A stretch of 64,000 nt of DNA from Nostocales cyanobacterium HT-58-2. Lineage in GTDB: Bacteria; Cyanobacteriota; Cyanobacteriia; Cyanobacteriales; Nostocaceae. The notes under the pieces are model-generated. The model was given only the letters and a program-made list of their open reading frames with translations. It did no database searches and was not told the DNA's origin. Made by a program: the position numbers and the translations under genes. The first letter of the stretch is position 1, and the number at the start of each line of letters is the position of its first letter. Location of the stretch: NCBI GenBank assembly GCA_002163975.1, contig CP019636.1:2641001-2705000 (forward strand), read 5' to 3'. Below, piece after piece: positions 7,232-15,100 of the stretch.

Positions 7232-8840
7232 GAATGTCACTAAGAAAAGCTATAAGCCATACAGAACAAGGGATACAGCTTTTAATGTTAGAGAGCACAG
7301 TAATGTGATGATTCAGGCGATCGCTTCCGAAAATATGGCGTATGGTTGCCCTAAAAATTTTTGAAGGTAGAAAAAGCTTACTCGTCCGTGAAATACTGTG
7401 TTTGAGACGAATAAGCCAAAACCAAAATTACTACTACTGTGACATTACGAGTACAAATTCTCAAGGACAAATTTAGTCAGAGTTTGGGGCTACCTTTTAA
7501 AGAACTATTGCCAGAATCTGTAATAAGACTTGCAATCTCTGAGCTAAATATCAAATACAAAAAGCGATTATTTGATCCATTAATAACGTTATGGGCGTTT
7601 TTATCTCAGGTTTTGGATATTGATAAAACTTGTCATAACGCTGTGAGTAAAATAATTGCACATTTAGCCCAAGCAGAAGTAGAAATTCCTTCAACAGATA
7701 CAAGTGCTTACTGCCAAGCTAGAGCGAGACTTCCAGAGAAGTTATTAGAAAAGCTTTTTAATTTCTCGGCACAAAACCTAGAAGAGAAAGTGACACAAGA
7801 ACATTTATGGCGTGGTCGAAATGTAAAGGTAATAGATGGTTCAACTGTCTCGATGCCAGATACCGTAGAGAACCAAAAAGAATATCCTCAACCTAGTACT
7901 CAAAAAGAAGGATGTGGGTTTCCAATTGCCAAAATTGGGGTGATATTTAGTTTAGCAACAGGAGCCGCCGTTGCTTTGTGCATAGACTTTTTGAACACTC
8001 ATGATATTAAATTATCTAGGAAATTGTACAGTTTTATCAAACCCAATGATGTACTTTTAGGCGATAGAGCTTTTTGTGCTTACGCCGATATGGTTGCGAT
8101 TACCAAGCTCGGCTGTGATGTTATATTTCGTAAGCATCAATCTCGCACAACCACTATGCGAAAAGGTAAAATTATTGGTGATTGTGACAAGTTGGTTACT
8201 TGGTATAAACCTCAAAGATGTCCAACAGGATTAAGTCTGCATGAATTTTTAGCTTTACCTCCTAACATAACTGTACGAGAAATTTACTACTACATTGTTA
8301 TTCCTGGGTTTCGCACTCAAAGAGTTAGTTTAATTACTACTTTATTAGAGCCAGCAACTTATCCTACTCTAGAAATTGTTGGACTTTATGGTAAACGCTG
8401 GGATGTAGAACTCGATTTGAGACATTTAAAAACTACTTTAGGTATGGATGTTTTACGGTGTAAAACTCCTCTAATGGTACGCAAAGAAATTCATGTTTAT
8501 TTACTCGCTTATAATTTACTTCGTAGTTTGATGTGGCAGGCTGGGACTACTTACAATACCCCTCCAAATCGTTTATCGCTACAAGGTACTCGTCATCATT
8601 TAATTAATTTTATTCCCAAATTCGAGGTTGCTAACTCTAAAAAACGCAACAAACTTTATCGCACTTTGCTAAAAATTATTGTTCACAAAGAAGTTCCTGA
8701 CCGTCCTGCACGCACTGAACCACGAGTTACTAAACGCCGCCCCAAACCATACCCCAGATTGACCAAATCCCGGCAAGAATTACGTAAACAATTGCAGACT
8801 GCTTAATTGATAAGCGTTTTCGCTTTTCTTAGTGCCATTC
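7232..8840 (+). mobile_element. Complete IS4-family insertion sequence, 1609 bp
   Basis: Ends are inverted repeats: GAATGTCACTAAGAAAAGC at 7232-7250 and the reverse complement of GAATGGCACTAAGAAAAGC at 8822-8840 (18 of 19 identical). A perfect 10-bp direct repeat flanks both ends. The single transposase gene inside is intact, so the element may be active. It sits inside the candidate structured RNA of the larger insertion, which gives the order of events: cas3 broken first, IS4 arriving second. Confidence 0.92.
7439..8806 (+). CDS. IS4-family transposase
   Basis: 455 residues from GTG 7439, full length for the family. The DDE site is complete. The first Asp is in VIDGSTVSMPDT (near residue 137), the second in LLGDRAFC (near 205), and the Glu in YGKRWDVELDLRHLK. 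That last motif fits the IS4 signature Y-x2-R-x3-E-x6-K exactly. The protein binds the terminal repeats of its element and catalyses cut-and-paste transposition. The C-terminus is basic and Pro-rich (PRVTKRRPKPYPRL). There is no frameshift or internal stop. No strong ribosome-binding site precedes the GTG. Confidence 0.93.
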   Translation: MTLRVQILKDKFSQSLGLPFKELLPESVIRLAISELNIKYKKRLFDPLITLWAFLSQVLDIDKTCHNAVSKIIAHLAQAEVEIPSTDTSAYCQARARLPEKLLEKLFNFSAQNLEEKVTQEHLWRGRNVKVIDGSTVSMPDTVENQKEYPQPSTQKEGCGFPIAKIGVIFSLATGAAVALCIDFLNTHDIKLSRKLYSFIKPNDVLLGDRAFCAYADMVAITKLGCDVIFRKHQSRTTTMRKGKIIGDCDKLVTWYKPQRCPTGLSLHEFLALPPNITVREIYYYIVIPGFRTQRVSLITTLLEPATYPTLEIVGLYGKRWDVELDLRHLKTTLGMDVLRCKTPLMVRKEIHVYLLAYNLLRSLMWQAGTTYNTPPNRLSLQGTRHHLINFIPKFEVANSKKRNKLYRTLLKIIVHKEVPDRPARTEPRVTKRRPKPYPRLTKSRQELRKQLQTA

Positions 8841-8850
8841 GGGTTGAGCC
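8841..8850. repeat. Target-site duplication, right copy
   Basis: GGGTTGAGCC, identical to 7222-7231, directly after the right inverted repeat of the IS4 element. Confidence 0.9.
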
Positions 8851-9125
8851 TTTTGGCAGACAGTACCCCACTCCGTGGTCGAATAACAATACTTGCTGCT
8901 CGGTGGTGAAGTCGAGTTAAAACATAGCCAGAGTTTCTAACAGAAACCAAATCCAGAAAAGCAAATTCATTTAACAAATCAAGGTATCGTGGGGCGCACG
9001 AAAACCAGGGAAATGACAGAACCAGCTTCTAAGGCACTGTCTACAAGTACCTAACGCTTGGGGATGATGAAGCCCTCTGGGGCTATCTAAATCAAGCTCA
9101 AAACTTGGTTTAATAGAACGGGTTT
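8851..9125 (+). ncRNA. Candidate structured RNA, second part (omega-RNA/HEARO-like or intron relic)
   Basis: There is no coding frame, but a series of short stems can be drawn by eye: CTCG...CGAG (near 8910-8925), GTTTC-TAACA-GAAAC (near 8932-8946), CGTG...CACG (8988-9001), GACAG...CTGTC (9015-9040), AGCCC.CTGGGGCT (9070-9085) and CAAG...CTTG. Together with 7170-7231 it would be an RNA of about 340 nt. It sits next to an IS200/IS605-type end, as guide RNAs of IscB or TnpB elements do. The GGTGAAAGTCC string is also found in group II introns, but no domain V hairpin or reverse transcriptase is visible. The class is unproven. Confidence 0.35.
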
Positions 9126-9186
9126 TTGGTTTGAGAACTGCTCGCAAGAGATAGATAGTTTGAAGGTACGTCGATGAACCAAGAAT

Positions 9187-9247
9187 CCCACGGCTTCATA
9201 CCACATTGGAGCGAAGCGAAATGTGGTAGCCGTGGGAGCGTCAATCC
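9187..9247 (+). other. Right end of an IS200/IS605-type element (hairpin plus GTCAA)
   Basis: The outer stem CCCACGGCT (9187-9195) pairs with AGCCGTGGG (9228-9236), and TACCACATT (9199-9207) with AATGTGGTA (9220-9228). It is preceded by AACCAAGAATC and followed by GTCAA, as at 21577-21614 and 23478-23531. In TnpB/IscB elements this end forms the 3' scaffold of the guide RNA, and flanking DNA would become the guide. Confidence 0.6.
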
Positions 9248-9419
9248 GGGAGATCTATTTGACTATAGTTTTGATGGCGATGGCAATTCTCCAACATCAG
9301 TAGATATTCAACCTTCAGTTAAAGAGGCTAGTGGGGACAAGCAATCACCTGGTTTTAATCAAGCAACCAAAGCCAGCGCTAGGGTGGTATGGCTAGTACC
9401 TAATGAGGAGTCAGCATGA
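9241..9419 (+). pseudogene. Orphan C-terminal coding fragment, unrecognised
   Basis: An open frame continues from the insertion edge: NPGDLFDYSFDGDGN ... ASARVVWLVPNEESA, then a TGA at 9417. The sequence is protein-like and has no repeat character, so it may be the tail of the gene that the insertion entered or of another lost gene. I do not recognise the family, and it is not evidently Cas3. The apparent ATG at 9174 lies in the element's end hairpin and is not a real start. Confidence 0.25.
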
Positions 9420-9515
9420 GTGCGATAAGCGGAGCTTAAGCCTTGTCCTGTCGGACACGCTGCGCAAACGGCTATCGCTCTACTTAGTACTTAGCACCTA
9501 AAAAATACGCCGGAC

Positions 9516-9950
9516 TTACAGAACACTGGGTGTAGGGCGAAATTCTGTAAAATCACAGCACTCGCAACCACCTACTTTCTTGATCGCTTTTTGTAGTTTT
9601 GCCAACAATATAGACATCGATACTTTTTTACCAACACGATAAACTTGGATATCGCTAAGGTTGTTTTCAAGTGCCTCTACCAGTCTGCGATACTTACCAA
9701 CATTTTCTTTTTGTTGGTCATCATGCCATTCTTGCTCAGAAACAAGATTTTCAAGTACTGGTGTCTTGTTATCTGGGTATTTATGCTTAACTTTTAATTG
9801 TAAATATTTATAATAGTGACATCTTTATAAATGTTTTCCTGACCTTGAAGTTGAGTACTATCACGACCAGCTTGGCTCACCTGACCTTCCACTGAAGCAT
9901 CACTGATATTTAGTGAGTTGATTGGAGTCAGGAGAGGATGATTGACTTAT
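9516..9950 (-). pseudogene. Decayed gene: shared N-terminal motif plus nuclease A inhibitor (NuiA)-like domain
   Basis: The minus-strand translation starts SQSSSPDSNQLT with ATA where ATG is expected. After a one-base shift it gives SVEGQVSQAGRDSTQLQG and IYKDVTIINIYN, then a stop. A second piece reads EWHDDQQKENVGKYRRLVE, NNLSDIQVYRVGK and, after another frameshift, SIDVYIVGKTTKSD. The WHDxxQ ... DIxVYRVG ... DVYIVGKT series is the NuiA signature. The first part matches the N-terminus of the STAND protein at 12181-15978 (SQSSPDPNQ, SIEGQVGQAGG). It lies 12 bp downstream of the CHAT gene on the same strand, so it was probably the last gene of that operon. Lost start, two frameshifts and a stop make it non-functional as read. 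Confidence 0.65.
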
Positions 9951-9962
9951 CGGAAGATTCTT

Positions 9963-11084
9963 TTACAATCCAAAGAAGTGAGTTGCTACCCCAAGCCAAG
10001 GTAAGAGTTGTCTCAAAATTGGCGTGACATTATTCCATAATTTGTGTCCCGACTCCATTATCTCACTAGCTTCCTTTATGATTTTGGTTGCCTTTTGTAA
10101 GCTTCTAGCGGCATAGTCCTTATCTGGTTCTTCTTCTTGTGTGGCTTCCTTTGCCGCTTCTAAATGCGTCATTGCTCTGCTTTCCAAGTTGCCGGGTAAG
10201 GCAGTGTTTTTCAGTAAGGTTTCGATTTGCGTAATTAACTCGACAACTTCTGTAACCGTCAGTGGTTTTTGAGGGCTTCCCTGGTTCATCTGTTGTGTTT
10301 GAGTCACGCTACCGCTTGCTTGAGCGACCTGACCCGATACAGATCCACCATTGATTGAAAGAGATTGGGAAGGTTTTGCCTGCGGCACAGTAGAATTAGC
10401 TCTTTCTGCATTCATCATTGATGTAGCCGTTTCAGCGAGTTGCTGTTTGGGGAAATCACTCCCTGTGGAAAAGGCTGCCTCAACCACACCCCGTCGCCTT
10501 GCCTTCAGCACTGGAATTAACGACTCTGATTTCCCTGCTGAGTCCTGGATACCAAACAAAGCAATGGCATTGCAGCCCACTCGGTACGCATCCCTGTAGG
10601 AACGTCCGGCAGCTAGGGCATCATAAAACCCGATCGAAAACTCAATGGCTGCCCGATCCAGAATCGCCTGGTTCATGCCGATGACATAATCGATGTGGCG
10701 ATGGATAGCGATCGCCTGCTCCTCTGAATAACAGGCATTGAGTAGAACGCACTCCACGTAGTCTTTACACAGTTCAAACAGTCCCGCTAATGCCTCTGTG
10801 CTGACAAACTGCTTCTGTCGGGAGTCTGTCTCCAGCACAAGTCCATAGCTACCTGTGCCGTGCCCAGAGAAGTGGACAATCTGCGGTTTCTCATGTAGCA
10901 TCTCACGACGTAAATCCTCAACTCGTGCCGCCCAGCGAATCAGAAGTTCAAACTGATTGAGGTCGAGCGATCGTTCTAGTGCCGTCTCGACTTGATGTAA
11001 TTCCCGATCCAGTTCTAGGGAAGGAGTGTCCTTGTCCTGAGGGCTTGCTAACAAGATGAGGATTTTTTTCATCGTGATATCCAC
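9963..11084 (-). CDS. CHAT-domain (caspase-like) protein with a shared Gly/Gln motif
   Basis: Up to 373 residues; MKKILILLASP four codons in may be the true start. Residues 1-200 form a CHAT peptidase domain. The catalytic His is in VHFSGHG (H75) and the Cys in VLLNACYS (C118), followed by DAYRVGCNAIALFG. After a linker comes SINGGSVSGQVAQASG (243-258), which matches motifs in the neighbouring NuiA relic and STAND protein. The last 100 residues are helical and end in a hydrophobic stretch (PILRQLLPWLGVATHFFGL). CHAT proteases are known effectors in bacterial defence and cell-death systems. I infer that this one is recruited by the STAND protein through the shared motif. It heads a short minus-strand operon. 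Confidence 0.8.
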   Translation of the reverse strand: MDITMKKILILLASPQDKDTPSLELDRELHQVETALERSLDLNQFELLIRWAARVEDLRREMLHEKPQIVHFSGHGTGSYGLVLETDSRQKQFVSTEALAGLFELCKDYVECVLLNACYSEEQAIAIHRHIDYVIGMNQAILDRAAIEFSIGFYDALAAGRSYRDAYRVGCNAIALFGIQDSAGKSESLIPVLKARRRGVVEAAFSTGSDFPKQQLAETATSMMNAERANSTVPQAKPSQSLSINGGSVSGQVAQASGSVTQTQQMNQGSPQKPLTVTEVVELITQIETLLKNTALPGNLESRAMTHLEAAKEATQEEEPDKDYAARSLQKATKIIKEASEIMESGHKLWNNVTPILRQLLPWLGVATHFFGL

Positions 11085-11403
11085 TTGTGATCAAACTTAT
11101 GCGGCAGTTTTCCGGGTTTTACCCGTCGTATCTCAAAGAATCAAAATCAGGTTTGACGATACCCTTAAGGGTACTTAACTAAAAGTTTTATACGATTTAA
11201 AATCATGGATACTAGAGAGTCATTAGAACATAGAAACTTTGGGAAATCAAAGGGTTTGTTCATGACTGTGTATTGACAGAGTTTCCAGCAATAGTAGAAG
11301 AGTTACGTTCAAAAGCTTTTTGCTGGCTATCTCTCGTTACGTTTGTACCTTGAAAAATTACTAGATTTGACAGTATTTTCCTGAGACAATAGGAGATTAG
11401 TTT
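11085..11403. other. Divergent intergenic region
   Basis: 319 bp between the CHAT gene and the secreted-protein gene, transcribed away from each other, so it must hold both promoters. It includes an AT-rich stretch around 11170-11205 and a good AGGAGA site at 11390-11395 for the right-hand gene. No coding frame, repeat or operator could be assigned. Confidence 0.4.
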
Positions 11404-11907
11404 ATGTCTACAACTAGGTTGAAAAGTGCCTTGCCAATTCTCTATTCTATGAGTCTGATAACAACTTTCCTAGCTTGGTTAGCTTGTACAATTCAGAGTG
11501 AACAGCTAGTAGCTAATGCACAGGAAAATACTGGTAGTCAAGGTCAACCTATAGAAACTTCTTATAATATCGCTTGGTGCAATTATGGTGGTACCCCATT
11601 TAACACTGCCCTTCGATATCTTGATAAAGGAACCAATAGCTATATCAGTTGGAAACATAGCGAAACTTTGAGAACTCTTCAACCGAGTGAGTGTCGTAGA
11701 GTTTCTATTAGCTCAAAAAAAATATCTGATTCAGGGTTTAATATAAAGATATACATCTATAAAGACGGAAAGCTGACTTCTGAACAGTTTCGGCTTGGTA
11801 AAGACTTTCAGTGTTACGCTGTTGACACAAGCCGCTCTAATCTTTTCAAACGTTCTAGCTGCAATTTCAGTTCAGAACAAGTGAAGGTGAAATTCTGGGA
11901 CGACTGA
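11404..11907 (+). CDS. Secreted small protein of unknown function
   Basis: 167 residues with an N-terminal signal peptide: basic start MSTTRLK, hydrophobic core of about 20 residues, and probable cleavage after NAQ-E near residue 41. The mature part (about 125 residues) has four or more Cys (WCNYGG, SECRR, FQCYAV, SSCNF), consistent with disulfides outside the cytoplasm, and beta-rich stretches such as IKIYIYKDGK. I do not recognise a family. AGGAGA lies 8 bases before the ATG. It stands between the CHAT and STAND genes on the opposite strand, which may or may not be meaningful. Confidence 0.7.
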   Translation: MSTTRLKSALPILYSMSLITTFLAWLACTIQSEQLVANAQENTGSQGQPIETSYNIAWCNYGGTPFNTALRYLDKGTNSYISWKHSETLRTLQPSECRRVSISSKKISDSGFNIKIYIYKDGKLTSEQFRLGKDFQCYAVDTSRSNLFKRSSCNFSSEQVKVKFWDD

Positions 11908-12180
11908 AAAATCGACAAAACTAGACAGGGATTTGAATATGCTGATTAGAAAATGGCACACTAGTAAGTTCCACTCAAGCCCTTCAAAGTAGAGACGTTG
12001 ATTCAAGAGACTTTCTCACTATGGCAATCATGATTTAAATGGGGTGGAACTTCTGCGTGGGGGCGAAGATCCCAGCCCCTTTATTCATAAAGTATTTGTG
12101 AAAGCTGCATAGCTTCGCTCAATAATAGATTATGATTGTCTTTCGTTTAGAATAGAGAATAGTAATTTTATTTAGGTATT

Positions 12181-15100
12181 TCAATCGTTATTAATGCACA
12201 ACCTTTTCTCATTCAACCCTTTTTTAGGGTTACTTGTGAAATAGTCCTGTAACCAATTGCAGCCTTGTTTTTTTAAATCTTCAAGGTTTAAATTCCAGCG
12301 AACAACCAAATTATTTGTGTCAACAGATATCAGTTCCGAGCCCTCATGATTGAATTCAACTCTTAAGACTTCACTTAAGACTTCAGCTTTATGCTCCTGG
12401 AACTGAAGAGTGTGGAGCAAGTCACCATTACGACTCCAAAGTCTCACTGTTCCATCTTCGCCTGCAGAAGCGATTATACTATCATCTGGGTTAAAGGTAA
12501 CCCAGTTTACAAGTCCATGATGTCCCTTCAGAGTTGCTACTAAAGCTCCTTCATGATTCCAAATCTTAATATAGCCATCATTGCTTCCAGAGACGAGCAA
12601 CTGACCATCCGAACTAAAGTTAATACTGTTAATTTGGTCTCGATGTCCTTCTAATGAGTGGAGAAGAGTACCATTTGCATCCAAAAGTTTGATAGTATGA
12701 TCACTGCTAGATAAGGCGATAACGTTATTAGATAAGGCAATCACGTTGCTATTTGAGCCAAGACTTATATCTGTAGCTTTTGTAATGTGAGTCTTCAAGG
12801 TCTTGAGCTGATTGCTTTGAAGATCCCAAAGTCTGATAGTTCCATCTCGACAAGTAAAAGCAACAGTCTTTCCATTTGAGCTGAAGCGAAGACTTTTAAC
12901 TTCTGCTGCAGGTATGTCTAAGGATATATGTTGAAGTACAGCTCCTTCCTTTAAATTCCAAAGTAAGACAAGACCTTTGTCATTACTAGCAATCATTCCT
13001 GCATTATTGGGCGATTGATAGGAACTTAGTTCAAGTACAGCCGCAATTCTTTGCCCATCCGGACTAAAGCTTATATAGTCAATTAAATTGTTTTGCTCTC
13101 TTAAGACTTTAGGCTCTGCACTGTTTAAGTTCCAAAGCTTGATCACTGAGGCACTTGGCTTGGAAGGTGTGTCACTATAATCAGTTTGAATTGATGCAAC
13201 AGAATTACTATCGGGGCTAACACTGATTCCATTATTTTGCTTATTCACCAATTTATCAAACATTTTTAGTTCTTGAGTTTGAACACGCCAAAGTCTGATA
13301 GTGTTATCAGCACTGGCAGAGACAACAGTTTGACCATCTGGAGCAAAAGCCACTTCATTTACTTTATCGCTGTGCCCACTAAGGGTCGCAAATAAACTTC
13401 CATCCTGATTCCAGATTTTGACCGTTCTATCGCTACTTACTGAGGCAATCATACCGTCTCGGTTGAAACTGACACTATTGACACTATCCTGATGCCCTGA
13501 GAGGGTACGCAGTTTCTTGCCTGTTGCCACATTCCACACATTGATAGTGTGGTCCTCGCCACCCGATGCCAGCATATTGCCATCAGCGTTGAAACTGACA
13601 CTATTGACCGAGCCTTTATGACCCTTTAACAGGTGTAGAAGTTCACCATTGCCGTTCCAGAGTCTCACTACTCCATCTGTGGATGCAGAAGCGAGCATTT
13701 GCCTTTGCCTGTCCGGACTAAATTTAACAGCTTTAACCCAACCTTGATGACTGGGTAATAATTTATTTTGCCTCCAATTAGAGGATGAACCAGTTCGTTC
13801 CCAAATTTTCACGGTGCCGTTGTCGGAAGCCGCCGCTATCTTCTTGCTATCTGGACTAAAGCTAACACTAAGAAAATTTTCAAGGTTGTCCACTAGTGTA
13901 GCGATGGAAACACCATTCCGTGCCCAGAGTTTAACAGTTCTATTTCCAGCTGAGGCAATCATTTGCCCATCCGGGCTAATGCTGACACTATTAACTACTC
14001 CTTCTTCATGCTTAAGTAAGATTGGCAATAACTGCCCAGGTAGACTCCATAATTTAACTGTTTTATCATCACTAGCAGAGGCAATTAACTTTCCATCTTG
14101 GCTAAAATTAACACTGTTAACGCTTAGAAGATGTTCTTCTAAACGGTTATATTCTCTAATACTGTAAACTGCTTGTCTCAGAGTAGATATGACTCTATAG
14201 GCAACATCAGATTTTTGGGTAGAAAATTCTTTCTCCAGCTTTTTTGATGCTCTCAAAGCTTCTATCAAAGCATCAAATTGATTACCCTGAGAGGCGAGCA
14301 GTTCTGAGCTTGTACTTAGTGCCTTCAGTTCAGCATCTATTCTCTGTTTGGCTGCATCTAGATACTGATAGAAAGCAATTAATGCTGCTGCAAGAGTAAC
14401 AGTAGAAAATCCAGCAAGGATAGTGATTGTCCGATGCCGTTGTCGATCGCGTCTACTCATACTGGCATCAATAAATTGATTTGCAATTGGGCTAAATCCG
14501 CCCAGTACTTGAGTAAATGTGGAATCGTTTCTCAACTCTAAAGCTTGCTCTAACTTCGATCCACCCCATAGTTCATCATCCTGTTTTTTAGCCTGCCAGC
14601 GATCAACATCTTCATTGAGACGGTTACGTAAAGCGATCGCCCGACGGTTTTCTTGAATCCATTGATTTAGTTGTGTCCAGGATGTAAGTAACGCTTCATG
14701 GGCAATTTCGATCGTGGAATCCTGAGTTTGTGGCTGACGGTTACTAACTAGTAAATTGTGATTAATCAACTGCATTAAGACTTGTTGCTCTAAGGCATCT
14801 GTAAATTCAGCACGGTTAGCGCGGCGACGAACAGGTTTCCAATCTGTCCCTGAATCTTCATCCCCTCCAATATCTACTAGCTTGAGAAGAATCCGTTGGG
14901 TTGCTAGTTTTTCGGCTTTGGAGAAAGCATCATAAATCTGATCGATATGTTGTTGCAGCGCTCCCCGGACACCTCCTAGTTGCCGATAGGTGGTGATGTG
15001 CAAAATGCGATCACTAAATTCACTAGTCCGGGCTTCCGTTTCCCATAGGAGATTCAGCGTATATTGTAAGAACGGTAAGTACCCTGCCTGCCCCTGTACA

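Larger units (their letters stand above)
6817..9247 (+). mobile_element. Nested insertion in cas3: IS200/IS605-like shell carrying an IS4 element
   Basis: The left edge follows TCTTAC, a TTAC-type target like those used by IS200/IS605 elements. It opens with a hairpin of 9-bp stem (6826-6834 with 6838-6846). The right edge is a long hairpin (9187-9236) ending in GTCAA, the same ending as two TnpB relics later in the window. Inside are a dispersed palindromic repeat (about 6850-6960), a small minus-strand reading frame, a candidate structured RNA and a complete IS4 element. No intact tnpA, tnpB or iscB frame remains. Because the cas3 sequence does not clearly resume after 9247, the right boundary is an inference. 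Confidence 0.5.

Noticed and set aside
7170..9125. Firm call of a group II intron
   Set aside because: Only a GGTGAAAGTCC-like string is shared; there is no domain V hairpin and no reverse transcriptase or maturase frame.
9174..9240. ATG at 9174 as a gene start
   Set aside because: It lies in the end hairpin of an IS200/IS605-type element, so only the part after 9241 can belong to a gene.
1..9962. CRISPR array next to the Cas genes
   Set aside because: I looked for evenly spaced 30-40 bp repeats in this region and found none; only end hairpins and dispersed palindromes occur.
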